Shown here: piece after piece, positions 7,434 to 14,124 of the stretch | Layout: the number at the start of each line of letters is the position of its first letter | Position numbering within the stretch: position 1 is the stretch's first letter | From: Anaerolineaceae bacterium UBA5224 | GTDB lineage: Bacteria; Chloroflexota; Anaerolineae; Anaerolineales; Anaerolineaceae | Reading direction: 5' to 3' | DNA length: 15,838 nucleotides | NCBI GenBank assembly: GCA_002409365.1 | Contig: DHUW01000071.1 | Coordinates: 31,724-47,561 of the forward strand | Made by a program: the position numbers and the translations under genes | Notes under the pieces: model-generated | The model's input: the letters and a program-made list of their open reading frames with translations, nothing else | Databases searched by the model: none | Told to the model about the DNA's origin: nothing

Positions 7434-10400
7434 TCAGTTTCGTTTTAAAACCAGCAGTGTTCGGTCATCTTCAAAGAAATCGCCACCCTGGAAATTTTCC
7501 AAATCCTGAAGCAGGTCAGTAATAATAATCTCCGGAGGTTTCTGAGCCAGGAAGATCAATGTTTGTTGCAGGCGCTCTTGCCCGTACTCCTTGCCATTCG
7601 TATTGGTTGACTCACTGAGACCGTCTGTATAAAGCACAATTGACTGTTTTGGCCGGAGCTCAAGTTCAACATCCTTGAGTTCAATTGGCTCCATCAATCC
7701 AAGGGCAATACCGCCCTTTGGCAGCAGGACAGCCGTCTTTTTAATAGGGTCGAGGATATAAGGTGGATTGTGACCAGCGATCGAGTAGGTCAACTTGCCA
7801 TTACGCGTATCCAGGATCATGTAAATCAGAGTGACAAAAAACGATTGGGTCGAATCAAGCTGTAAAAGATGATTAACCTGCTCCAAAGTTTGCGCAGGAG
7901 ATGTGAACTCCCTGGAAACCGCCCGGATAAGTGTCTGGGAAACGGTCATGTACAAAGATGCCGGCAGACCTTTATCTGAAACGTCCGCAACAAGCATTCC
8001 AAACCTGCCATCGCCAAAGGAGATGACATCATAGAAATCACCACCTACCTGCCGGGCAGTTTGCCACTCTACCGACAATTGGTAGCCGGGAATTTCTGGC
8101 AATTTTTCAGGAAGGAAAGTCTTCTGGATCCTGCGTGCGAGGGTGAGCTCCTGCTCAGTCTGGCGGCGTTGTTGTTCAATGGAGCGCATTCGCCGGTTTT
8201 GAAACGCTACAGCGATTTGCCTGGAAACCCGCGTCAGGTATCCGATTCTTCTTTGGTTGAACTTGAATTCATCATCACAAACCAGGAGGAACCCATAAAA
8301 TTCCTGCCCAATCTCCATTGGGAAAACCATGGTTTTATCCGGCAAAGTTGAACTTGAATCCCTTTTTAAGCCAATATCCTTGCAGAACAACTCATCTCCA
8401 AACGCGAGTTGCCCCAGATCTTTTTCGGGTTTGATATTGTCTTCTATTTCGTTTACGGTGAAAACCCTTCCTCTTTTGACTGGTACGAAATCACCTGAAG
8501 GCTCCCGGGACAAAAGGAGTTTCAGAACGTAATTTTTTTCGTCCGGCTGAAAAACAAGGAGTGCCAGCTTTTCCAGGTCACATTCAGCAGCGATGCGCAT
8601 GCTGGCATCGTAAATGCCCGCATCAAAGTCCTCAGCCTGGGTTAAAATGTTTCCGATCTCAAGCAGGCGCAGCGAAAGGCGGTTTTCCTCCTTACGATCA
8701 TCCAGCATCTGGATGTTTTGCAGGCTGATTGCTGCTTGCTGCGAAATACCCTGGAGAATGGAAAATCTGTCCTTATCAAGGATATCTTCAGGTGCTGCCT
8801 GTCTGTATACATCGTTACTGAGATGCAGTAAATAACCCAGCGTCTGTTCCTGAGCTTGCAGCGGGAAAATCAGGATGGTTCCGTCAGATCGCAGAGGGAG
8901 GAGTTCCAGCAATTCAGGGAAATCCCCTGTACGGGCGACAGATAGATGGGGAACCTGGCTTGAAGGTCCAATCAAGGCCTTTCGTTCAAAGTTGAGGGGT
9001 AATTGTGCTAATGGGCACTGAACCTGAGGGCAATACAGACTTGGGAGGCTGACAATATCAGGATTTTCTGTTTCCAGTACGAGACCAACCGATACACCAC
9101 CAATCAGTTCAATCAGGATTTTTCCGATTTTGTAGGTCAATTCGTCAAGTGTTGTCAGATTCGTAGTTTCGTTAGCCAGGTCGAGAAGAATGGAGGTTAA
9201 CCAGGCTTGCTTATCTTTTTCGGCTTCAACACGCTGCTTGTCCAATGCGGTTCCTACGTAATCGGCAAAGGTAGAGCAAATATTGAGCGAGTCCTGTCCG
9301 TAACGGCCTGCGGAAGCAGTGTGAAAGGTTAATACGCCGTATCCCTGTTTCTGGTAACTTATAGGGGAAGCTACAGCGGAAAAGCTGGGTTCCAAATTCA
9401 AGCAATCCTGGACCGGGTCATTTGTAATTTCTGCTGGCTTGATCATCCCATTGTTTTTATTTGAAATCTGGGCAAACCAGACATCGTTCTCGATATGTTG
9501 ATTCACATCGGGTTGGCAAATTTCGGGCTGCCTGCACCAATAATCTTTTAAGCTCAATCCATTCGCGTCTTCATTTTTTTTCCAGAAACCGATAAAATCG
9601 ACTGGAAGGATGGTTGGAATTTGCTCGATCACGTAGCAAATTAGTTCTTCAGGGTCGACATTGCGAGAAACCCTTTCTGCAGTTTCACGGTATCGTTCCA
9701 CCAGGTTCCTGTGCCAAACTGAAGTGCGGTAAAGGTTGGCATTGCGGATGGCAATCGAGATCGATTGAGACAAAATTTCAAGTTGTTCAACATCCAGGTT
9801 GGTGAATGCATTTGTTTTATCACTTTGAATGTCAAGAACACCCAGCATCTGACCCTGGAATTGAAGAGGGAGGGTGAGTTCTGAGCCTTTCATGGAATCA
9901 TAGCCGGCATCCGGTCGGTAGTTTGGTTCTATGGAAATGTCGTTCGATATCTGGGTTTTCCCGGTGCGCGCTGTCAGGGCGATCAACCCTGGTTCGACGT
10001 TAATGGGATAGGTAACTTTGTCTTCAGCATATATAGCAGCTTTTTCACCGCTTCCAGCCTTGAAGACAGTGGTTTGAGGAACGTAATCAACAAGATAAAT
10101 ATGTACCAGGGGGTAACCAAACTGCTTATGGATCAACCTGGTCACATCCTGGAGCAGCTGATCAAGGTCAAGCGTGCTGCTTATCGAGCGATTGATTTCT
10201 GAAATGATCCGCAGGGTTTCCAATGGCAATGAGGCTGAGTCGCGTTGGACAGGTGTTTCGGGTTGAATGGAATCGAAATTCTTCACCAGGGTGATTTGGT
10301 TGCCCTTACCAGTATTTGGTTCGTAAGTTACCTGGTCCATCAATTCATGAATCAGGAAAACACCCAACCCCCGCTCGCGGCGTTCTTCCAGCGGACCGGT

Positions 10401-10679
10401 TAGGTCAGGTTTGGGAACACCATTCAAGTCAAAGCCAATGCCGTCGTCCTGGAGGTTGATCGTCATGGCTGTTCGGGAGTGGTCTAGAAAGATCCTGATT
10501 TCGCCTTCAGGTAAACCCTTATAAGCATGGTCGATGATATTCGAGCTGGCTTCATCCACAGCAAGGTCGATCTCATAGATCTGTTTTGGAGTGAAAGGCA
10601 GTTTTTGGGCATAGTTATTGACGAATTCGGAAATTCGAAACAAGTATGCGCAGTCAGCAGGAAAGGTCGCCGATTCCAT
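7434..10679 (-). CDS. Fusion signalling protein: RsbW-like kinase domain, GAF repeats, SpoIIE/RsbU-type PP2C phosphatase
   Basis: A 1081-residue protein. Residues 1-135 form an anti-sigma-kinase-type HATPase: N-box EASSNIIDHAY (43-53), G1 box DDGIGFD (78-84), G2 box RGLGVFLI (103-110). Residues about 155-318 are a clear GAF domain, followed by about three more GAF-like segments (roughly 325-480, 490-665, 668-835; the middle ones are less certain) and a short charged helix. Residues 847-1081 are a SpoIIE/PP2C phosphatase with metal-binding aspartates in VGGDFYDV (D881), VADVSDKG (D899), YTDGLSE (D1019) and EDDRTLL (about D1071). In partner-switching systems the HATPase phosphorylates, and the PP2C dephosphorylates, a STAS anti-anti-sigma factor; both activities in one chain suggest ligand-controlled switching. 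No STAS protein or sigma factor is encoded here. No transmembrane segment is seen. Confidence 0.93.
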   Translation of the reverse strand: MESATFPADCAYLFRISEFVNNYAQKLPFTPKQIYEIDLAVDEASSNIIDHAYKGLPEGEIRIFLDHSRTAMTINLQDDGIGFDLNGVPKPDLTGPLEERRERGLGVFLIHELMDQVTYEPNTGKGNQITLVKNFDSIQPETPVQRDSASLPLETLRIISEINRSISSTLDLDQLLQDVTRLIHKQFGYPLVHIYLVDYVPQTTVFKAGSGEKAAIYAEDKVTYPINVEPGLIALTARTGKTQISNDISIEPNYRPDAGYDSMKGSELTLPLQFQGQMLGVLDIQSDKTNAFTNLDVEQLEILSQSISIAIRNANLYRTSVWHRNLVERYRETAERVSRNVDPEELICYVIEQIPTILPVDFIGFWKKNEDANGLSLKDYWCRQPEICQPDVNQHIENDVWFAQISNKNNGMIKPAEITNDPVQDCLNLEPSFSAVASPISYQKQGYGVLTFHTASAGRYGQDSLNICSTFADYVGTALDKQRVEAEKDKQAWLTSILLDLANETTNLTTLDELTYKIGKILIELIGGVSVGLVLETENPDIVSLPSLYCPQVQCPLAQLPLNFERKALIGPSSQVPHLSVARTGDFPELLELLPLRSDGTILIFPLQAQEQTLGYLLHLSNDVYRQAAPEDILDKDRFSILQGISQQAAISLQNIQMLDDRKEENRLSLRLLEIGNILTQAEDFDAGIYDASMRIAAECDLEKLALLVFQPDEKNYVLKLLLSREPSGDFVPVKRGRVFTVNEIEDNIKPEKDLGQLAFGDELFCKDIGLKRDSSSTLPDKTMVFPMEIGQEFYGFLLVCDDEFKFNQRRIGYLTRVSRQIAVAFQNRRMRSIEQQRRQTEQELTLARRIQKTFLPEKLPEIPGYQLSVEWQTARQVGGDFYDVISFGDGRFGMLVADVSDKGLPASLYMTVSQTLIRAVSREFTSPAQTLEQVNHLLQLDSTQSFFVTLIYMILDTRNGKLTYSIAGHNPPYILDPIKKTAVLLPKGGIALGLMEPIELKDVELELRPKQSIVLYTDGLSESTNTNGKEYGQERLQQTLIFLAQKPPEIIITDLLQDLENFQGGDFFEDDRTLLVLKRN

Positions 10680-10702
10680 GGCATTTATCCATCCGAAAAG
10701 GC

Positions 10703-10708
10703 ATTATA
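10703..10708 (-). promoter_or_regulatory. Putative -10 box of the GAF/SpoIIE gene
   Basis: TATAAT on the leftward strand lies 23 nt before the ATG at 10679, predicting a leader of about 17 nt. It stands back to back with the radC box in a 55-bp divergent gap, so the two promoters must compete for or share the same DNA. No -35 hexamer is obvious. Confidence 0.48.
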
Positions 10709-10722
10709 TCATGACCATAGGG

Positions 10723-10728
10723 TAAAAT
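10723..10728 (+). promoter_or_regulatory. Putative -10 box of radC, consistent with leaderless mRNA
   Basis: GGGTAAAAT ends exactly 6 nt before the A of the radC ATG at 10735, the normal distance from a -10 box to a transcription start. The first transcribed base would then be the A of the start codon. There is no Shine-Dalgarno. Confidence 0.48.
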
Positions 10729-10734
10729 TTATGC

Positions 10735-11439
10735 ATGGAGAACGATAAGAAAACTATTCGAATCAATGATCTGGCAAAAGATGACCGGCCAAGAGAACGC
10801 ATGCAGGCCGAAGGCGTGCAGGCACTGACCAATGGAGAATTGCTGGCGATCCTCCTAAATAGCGGAACTCAAGAAGAGAGTGCTATCGACCTGGCGAATA
10901 AGTTGCTCAGCGATCTGGGCGGCTTCAGTGGTATTCACAGGGAAGATCTATCGAGACTGATGGAATTCAAGGGTGTTGGCTTGGCTAAAGCCGCTCGGAT
11001 CAAGGCAGCTGTGGAAGTCGGTTACCGTCTTTCGAAAGAAGGTGAAGACTCAGCTGTGTTCATCAAAACTCCTGAGGATATCGTTGACCTGGTAGGGTTT
11101 GAGATGAAGGGGTTGAACCAGGAGCAACTTTGGGTGCTTTTACTCAATTCCCGCAACCGTTTCCTTGGGAAAGAACGCTTGTATAAAGGTTCACAAGACG
11201 CTACTACAGTGCGCGTAGCCGAAATTTTTAAGGAAGCTGTGCGTAAAAATGTGTATGCGATTGCTTTAGTGCATAATCATCCATCTGGCAACCCGGGTGA
11301 GAGCCCTGAAGACGTAAACCTGACAAGAGCTGTGATCGAGGCGGGTAAGATCCTTGATATCCGCCTGATTGACCACGTTATCATTGCTGCAAATAGCTAC
11401 GGTTCAATCCGCCGCAATCATCCAGATCTTTGGGCATAG
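10735..11439 (+). CDS. radC: RadC family (JAMM/MPN+ domain) protein
   Basis: A 234-residue protein of the normal RadC (UPF0758) length. Residues 1-100 hold the N-terminal region with a helix-hairpin-helix-like segment (FKGVGLAKAARIKAAVE, 78-94). Residues about 110-234 form the JAMM metalloprotease-like domain with its zinc-binding motif HNHPSGNPGESPED (H180, H182, D193). The name comes from an old DNA-repair assignment later shown to be unsafe, so the cellular role remains open; JAMM proteins elsewhere are zinc isopeptidases. ATG at 10735 is chosen because it fits the family start (RINDLAKDDRPRERM soon after) and the -10 box position; another ATG at 10731 is out of frame. The gene is single and divergent from the GAF/SpoIIE gene. 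Confidence 0.95.
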   Translation: MENDKKTIRINDLAKDDRPRERMQAEGVQALTNGELLAILLNSGTQEESAIDLANKLLSDLGGFSGIHREDLSRLMEFKGVGLAKAARIKAAVEVGYRLSKEGEDSAVFIKTPEDIVDLVGFEMKGLNQEQLWVLLLNSRNRFLGKERLYKGSQDATTVRVAEIFKEAVRKNVYAIALVHNHPSGNPGESPEDVNLTRAVIEAGKILDIRLIDHVIIAANSYGSIRRNHPDLWA

Positions 11440-11451
11440 GGGTCCTTTACA

Positions 11452-11470
11452 CCTTACCCTTTTGGGAAGG
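11452..11470. repeat. Small hairpin after radC
   Basis: CCTT-a-CCC, loop TTTT, GGG-AAGG forms a seven-pair stem with one bulged A, 12 nt after the radC stop. It is followed by a G-rich, not T-rich, tract on the plus strand, so it is not a standard intrinsic terminator. It may protect the radC mRNA 3' end or be part of a dispersed repeat. The stretch from 11471 to 11636 holds nothing I can identify. Confidence 0.3.
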
Positions 11471-11636
11471 GGGTAGAGGAGGTTCTTCTGTATCTGCTAC
11501 AGGCCATCTCGAATCTCAATCGCCCGGGATAATTTACGATCAATCCTAATGAGTACATTTTAATATTTTGAGTTCTGGATCGTGACGATCTGATTTCAAA
11601 CATAAGGAAGCCATGACAATGTCCAATGCAGACTGC

Positions 11637-11750
11637 CATGGTTGCTGTGCTCTTTCGCAGTCAATTTCGGTCTTTTCATCGCGATCTTCTTTCGTGAGGC
11701 GATCTCGGTTTTGTTTTTTTGAGATTGCTGTGCTCAGCTCGCAATAACGG
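11637..11750. repeat. Decayed palindromic/dispersed repeat element in the radC-degV gap
   Basis: The 11-bp string TTGCTGTGCTC occurs twice in direct orientation (11642-11652 and 11725-11735), each followed by a CGCA block (tttCGCAgtcaa and agctCGCAataac). On the leftward strand the right unit reads TTATTGCGAGCTGAGCACAG then CAATCTC, which resembles the widespread bacterial repeat of the form ATTGCGAGC..AGC..AGCAATCTC. A smaller repeat, GCGATCT, occurs at 11681-11687 and 11699-11705. An 82-codon leftward reading frame (11546-11794) passes through the element; its peptide, with RYCELSTAIS and IDCERAQQPWQS, looks like a translated repeat of this class and not a protein family. I infer a non-coding, non-autonomous remnant. 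Confidence 0.45.
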
Positions 11751-11791
11751 CAGATATTGTCATCGGAACGGCAGTGTGTGTTATTAATGAT

Positions 11792-11822
11792 CAAACAAAA
11801 AGAGAACGGGGGCTTCCCGTTC
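11792..11822 (-). terminator. Intrinsic terminator of degV
   Basis: On the leftward strand, 20 nt after the degV stop, GAACGGG, a five-base loop AAGCC, and CCCGTTC form a perfect seven-pair GC-rich stem (11804-11822). It is immediately followed by TCTTTTTGTTT (11803 down to 11792). A stem with a U-run is the classical Rho-independent signal. On the plus strand there is no matching T-run, so it should act on leftward transcripts only. Confidence 0.85.
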
Positions 11823-11842
11823 CCTAATATTGTATATTTTTG

Positions 11843-12688
11843 TTATTTCGATTTTGCGAAGCAACTGGTCACTACCAATCCTGGACCGGCGTGGACGACG
11901 ATTGCAGGCGGAGCGGTGAATGAGGGGAACTCTTTTTGACCCAGTTCGGATTCAAACTGAGTTGAGATCTTTTCAAACAAATCCTGGGAATCACACTGAC
12001 CAATGCTCAGAAAAGCTTCGGGGTTATTCTTGCAGACCGAAACATCCAAATCGACGAGCACATTGACGGCTTGTTTGATTGAGCGAACCTTTTCATATAC
12101 TTCGATTCCCCCATCCTTGAGTGTCAGAATGGGGACGATCTGAAGCAATGATCCGAACAATTTTGCAGCGCCACCAATTCGACCGCCCTTGTGCAGGTAC
12201 TCCAGGGTTGGAACGAGAAAGAGTGTGAAATCGCGCTTGGACAGATCCTCAACGCGCTCGAGCAATTCATCAATTTCCATGCCCTGATCCGCCCATTCTT
12301 TTGCCTTCAAAACGATTGTTCCCAAATTACCAGCAATCGTCTTGGTGTCGACGATGTGAATACGATCAGACTTGAATTCATCTGCAGCTACTGTTGCAGA
12401 ACGAAAAGTTCCACTCAGTTTGGTTGGCGGTGTGAGAACCAGGGCGGTGTCGCCAGCGTCAAGAATGCGCTTGAATATTGGTTCATAAAGTACTGGTGGA
12501 GGTGCTGCCGTGCCGGGAAGATTTTTTGCAGCCCGAAGTTTTTCAAGAAATTCTTCAGTGCTCAATTCAAAATCATCACAGTAAGATTTACCTTCGAACG
12601 TAATAATTTGGGGAACGAAATCGATCCCAAGTTCTTGCATTCGCTCGACTGGTATACAGCATGTTGTATCAGCGACGATCCTGATCAC
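11843..12688 (-). CDS. DegV family fatty-acid-binding protein
   Basis: A 281-residue DegV-family protein of normal length. The start MIRIVADTTCCIP matches the family N-terminus. Further marks are LSGTFRSA (91-98), the segment YLHKGGRIGG (164-173) followed by ILTLKDGGI, and the C-terminal HAGPG (266-270). DegV/FakB proteins hold a single fatty acid and, in Firmicutes, present it to the kinase FakA for phosphorylation; no FakA is encoded in the window. The usual TSQPS-type lipid-contact loop is changed to GTAAPPP (59-65), keeping one threonine only. GTG at 12688 is chosen because GGAGG lies 5 nt before it; TTG at 12700 overlaps that ribosome site. The gene follows the zinc-ribbon gene by 40 nt, probably in one operon, and ends at the terminator at 11792-11822. 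Confidence 0.92.
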   Translation of the reverse strand: MIRIVADTTCCIPVERMQELGIDFVPQIITFEGKSYCDDFELSTEEFLEKLRAAKNLPGTAAPPPVLYEPIFKRILDAGDTALVLTPPTKLSGTFRSATVAADEFKSDRIHIVDTKTIAGNLGTIVLKAKEWADQGMEIDELLERVEDLSKRDFTLFLVPTLEYLHKGGRIGGAAKLFGSLLQIVPILTLKDGGIEVYEKVRSIKQAVNVLVDLDVSVCKNNPEAFLSIGQCDSQDLFEKISTQFESELGQKEFPSFTAPPAIVVHAGPGLVVTSCFAKSK

Positions 12689-12728
12689 AATTACCTCCAA
12701 TAAACTCTAAGTTGAAAATAAAAAATAA

Positions 12729-13313
12729 TTACAAGCGGTACTTACAATTTGGACAAGATATTTCATCTTTGTTGACAACAAATCCGCAATTTGGACAGGT
12801 TCTGGGCTGGACTTCTCCAAGCGGAGCGCCGCAGGCAACACAGCGGCCTGCTGCTATCTCATTCGCAGTAAGGCAATACGGGCAAATTGTTCGGCGCAAA
12901 CGGGAGGACATGGCATGTCCAATATTGTATTCACGCGCAGTTTGATCGATTACCTGCCAGATCTGGTCTTCGAGGGTCATTGATTCAACATCCTGGGCGA
13001 TATCGTCCAGCCGGTTAAGCAAAGAGAGCGGGTTGCGCACGGCACTAAGGGCTGAAAACCCCAGGCTGGCAGCCAGACCCAGCCAGTTTTGTTGCCCGAG
13101 CGTGATGCTGACACCATCGGTGACTTTCGAGATAGTGGCAGTCATGGCAGTTGGTCCGCCAGAACGACGATTTTCCCGGGTGGCGATTTGCACTGCCAGG
13201 TTGTCATTGTCACCAATTTGCTGCACCTGGTAATTTCCCCGGTGGAAAGCGGCGCTCAGATTGTTTGCAATTTGTTGGGGGTCAATGTCACCGTGATAAA
13301 TGCGCGTGCTCAT
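12729..13313 (-). CDS. Double zinc-ribbon protein of unknown function
   Basis: A 194-residue protein. Residues 1-75 look like a small alpha/beta domain (IDPQQIANNLSAAFHRGNY, then LAVQIATRE) that I do not recognise. Residues 77-105 are a hydrophobic, glycine/alanine-rich stretch (LGLAASLGFSALSAV) that could lie on or in a membrane. The C-terminus has four CxxC knuckles, CPYC (144), CVAC (158), CPNC (173) and CPNC (187), forming two zinc ribbons. No enzymatic motif is visible, so it may be an adaptor or a nucleic-acid- or protein-binding factor. ATG at 13313 is preferred to 13322 because a TAAAAT box ends 7 nt before it, which would make it leaderless. It is divergent from the SH3b gene across about 43 bp and is followed by degV. 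Confidence 0.8.
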   Translation of the reverse strand: MSTRIYHGDIDPQQIANNLSAAFHRGNYQVQQIGDNDNLAVQIATRENRRSGGPTAMTATISKVTDGVSITLGQQNWLGLAASLGFSALSAVRNPLSLLNRLDDIAQDVESMTLEDQIWQVIDQTAREYNIGHAMSSRLRRTICPYCLTANEIAAGRCVACGAPLGEVQPRTCPNCGFVVNKDEISCPNCKYRL

Positions 13314-13320
13314 ATACTCC

Positions 13321-13326
13321 ATTTTA
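13321..13326 (-). promoter_or_regulatory. Putative -10 box of the zinc-ribbon gene
   Basis: AGGTAAAAT on the leftward strand ends 7 nt before the ATG at 13313. This matches the arrangement at radC and implies a transcript that begins at or next to the start codon. It also overlaps the alternative ATG at 13322, which argues against that start. Confidence 0.42.
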
Positions 13327-13346
13327 CCTTACGAATTTTATTAGAT

Positions 13347-13352
13347 TATAAT
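13347..13352 (+). promoter_or_regulatory. Putative -10 box of the SH3b gene
   Basis: TATAAT lies inside the perfect palindrome GATTATAATC (13345-13354 region), 4 nt before the ATG at 13357. Transcription would begin at or just after that ATG, so either the mRNA is leaderless or translation starts at the in-frame ATGs at 13372/13375. The palindrome could also bind a regulator shared with the divergent zinc-ribbon gene. Confidence 0.42.
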
Positions 13353-13356
13353 CGGA

Positions 13357-14001
13357 ATGTTTACGGGCTTGATGATGAAAAGTGAAAAGAAATCCCCCCT
13401 TCATTTCGCGTTTGGCATGATTGCGCTGATTGTGCTGCTTATCATGAGTTTGTTACCAAACCTGGCACGATCGGTCTGGGCGCAGTTCCCAACTGTCTCC
13501 ATTCCGACTGTGACCAGTTCGCCGCGGGGTTTATATGTTCGCGCAGTTGGAGACCCGGAAACCCCACTGAATGTTCGCAGTTACCCAAACTCAACTGCAA
13601 CCAGGGTAGGCATTTTTCTGGTTGGTCAGGAAGCCAAAGCTTATGGTTACTATGGCGATTACGTGATGATCGATTATGCCGGGGCACCGGAAAACAAGGG
13701 TTGGATCGTCTTAAATAGAGTGGAAGTGTTTGGCGGTTCGCTGCCTATGCTTCAGCCGCCACCCACGGAAACACCGTCGATAACGAAAACCATCGACCCG
13801 ACCCTGGCAGCCCAATTCATTATTACGGCAATCCCCAGCCGATTACCAACTTTTACAGAACCCCCGGCTCTTCAGATCCCGACGTATCCTGCCGAGGTCG
13901 GAGGTACGACCACGGTGGGCATACCTATTGGTTACATTATCGTGATTTTGGCGGGTTTTGGCTTATTTTTAACCTTGATCGCTGTTTTACGCCGTGGGTA
14001 G
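13357..14001 (+). CDS. Bacterial SH3-domain membrane protein with Pro/Thr stalk
   Basis: Up to 214 residues. An N-terminal hydrophobic segment (about 15-34, with a basic stretch before it) ends near SVWAQ, so it is either a signal peptide or an anchor. Residues about 58-125 are an SH3b-like domain (LNVRSYPNSTATRVGIFLVG, then a WIVLNRVEV strand) as found in proteins that bind peptidoglycan or act as extracellular spacers. Residues about 130-180 are rich in Pro, Thr and Ser, like a cell-surface stalk. A second membrane segment (about 188-210) ends in RRG, giving a C-terminal anchor with a very short cytoplasmic tail. The domain is therefore predicted outside the membrane. ATG at 13372 or 13375 is an equally possible start. 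No catalytic motif is visible. Confidence 0.8.
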   Translation: MFTGLMMKSEKKSPLHFAFGMIALIVLLIMSLLPNLARSVWAQFPTVSIPTVTSSPRGLYVRAVGDPETPLNVRSYPNSTATRVGIFLVGQEAKAYGYYGDYVMIDYAGAPENKGWIVLNRVEVFGGSLPMLQPPPTETPSITKTIDPTLAAQFIITAIPSRLPTFTEPPALQIPTYPAEVGGTTTVGIPIGYIIVILAGFGLFLTLIAVLRRG

Positions 14002-14043
14002 TTTTCGAATCACAAAACGAATTACAAGTTCACAAACTGTTCT

Positions 14044-14099
14044 GAAGGAACCGAAAAGATCGGTCAACTTGCCTGAAATGGCATGGAAATTGTTCCTTC
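14044..14099. repeat. Inverted repeat between convergent SH3b and patatin genes
   Basis: GAAGGAAC (14044-14051) and its complement GTTCCTTC (14092-14099) flank a 40-nt middle that holds a short TGCC-TGAAAT-GGCA hairpin. It sits in the 123-bp gap between convergent genes, where a bidirectional terminator would be expected, but neither strand has a T-run after it. Function is unproven. Confidence 0.3.
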
Positions 14100-14124
14100 C
14101 ATAAAATGGGTTACTTCACCCTCT

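Noticed and set aside
8447..8462. Second weak parS-like string, GTTTACGGTGAAAAC
   Set aside because: About 10 of 16 matches, inside the GAF/SpoIIE coding sequence; expected by chance.
11546..11794. Leftward 82-codon open frame in the radC-degV gap
   Set aside because: It has no ribosome site, reads through the repeat element and into the degV terminator region, and its peptide looks like a translated dispersed repeat.
12191..12703. Rightward 170-codon frame opposite degV
   Set aside because: It is a long antisense shadow of degV; its composition (frequent Cys, Phe, Arg runs) is unlike a real protein and it has no domain.
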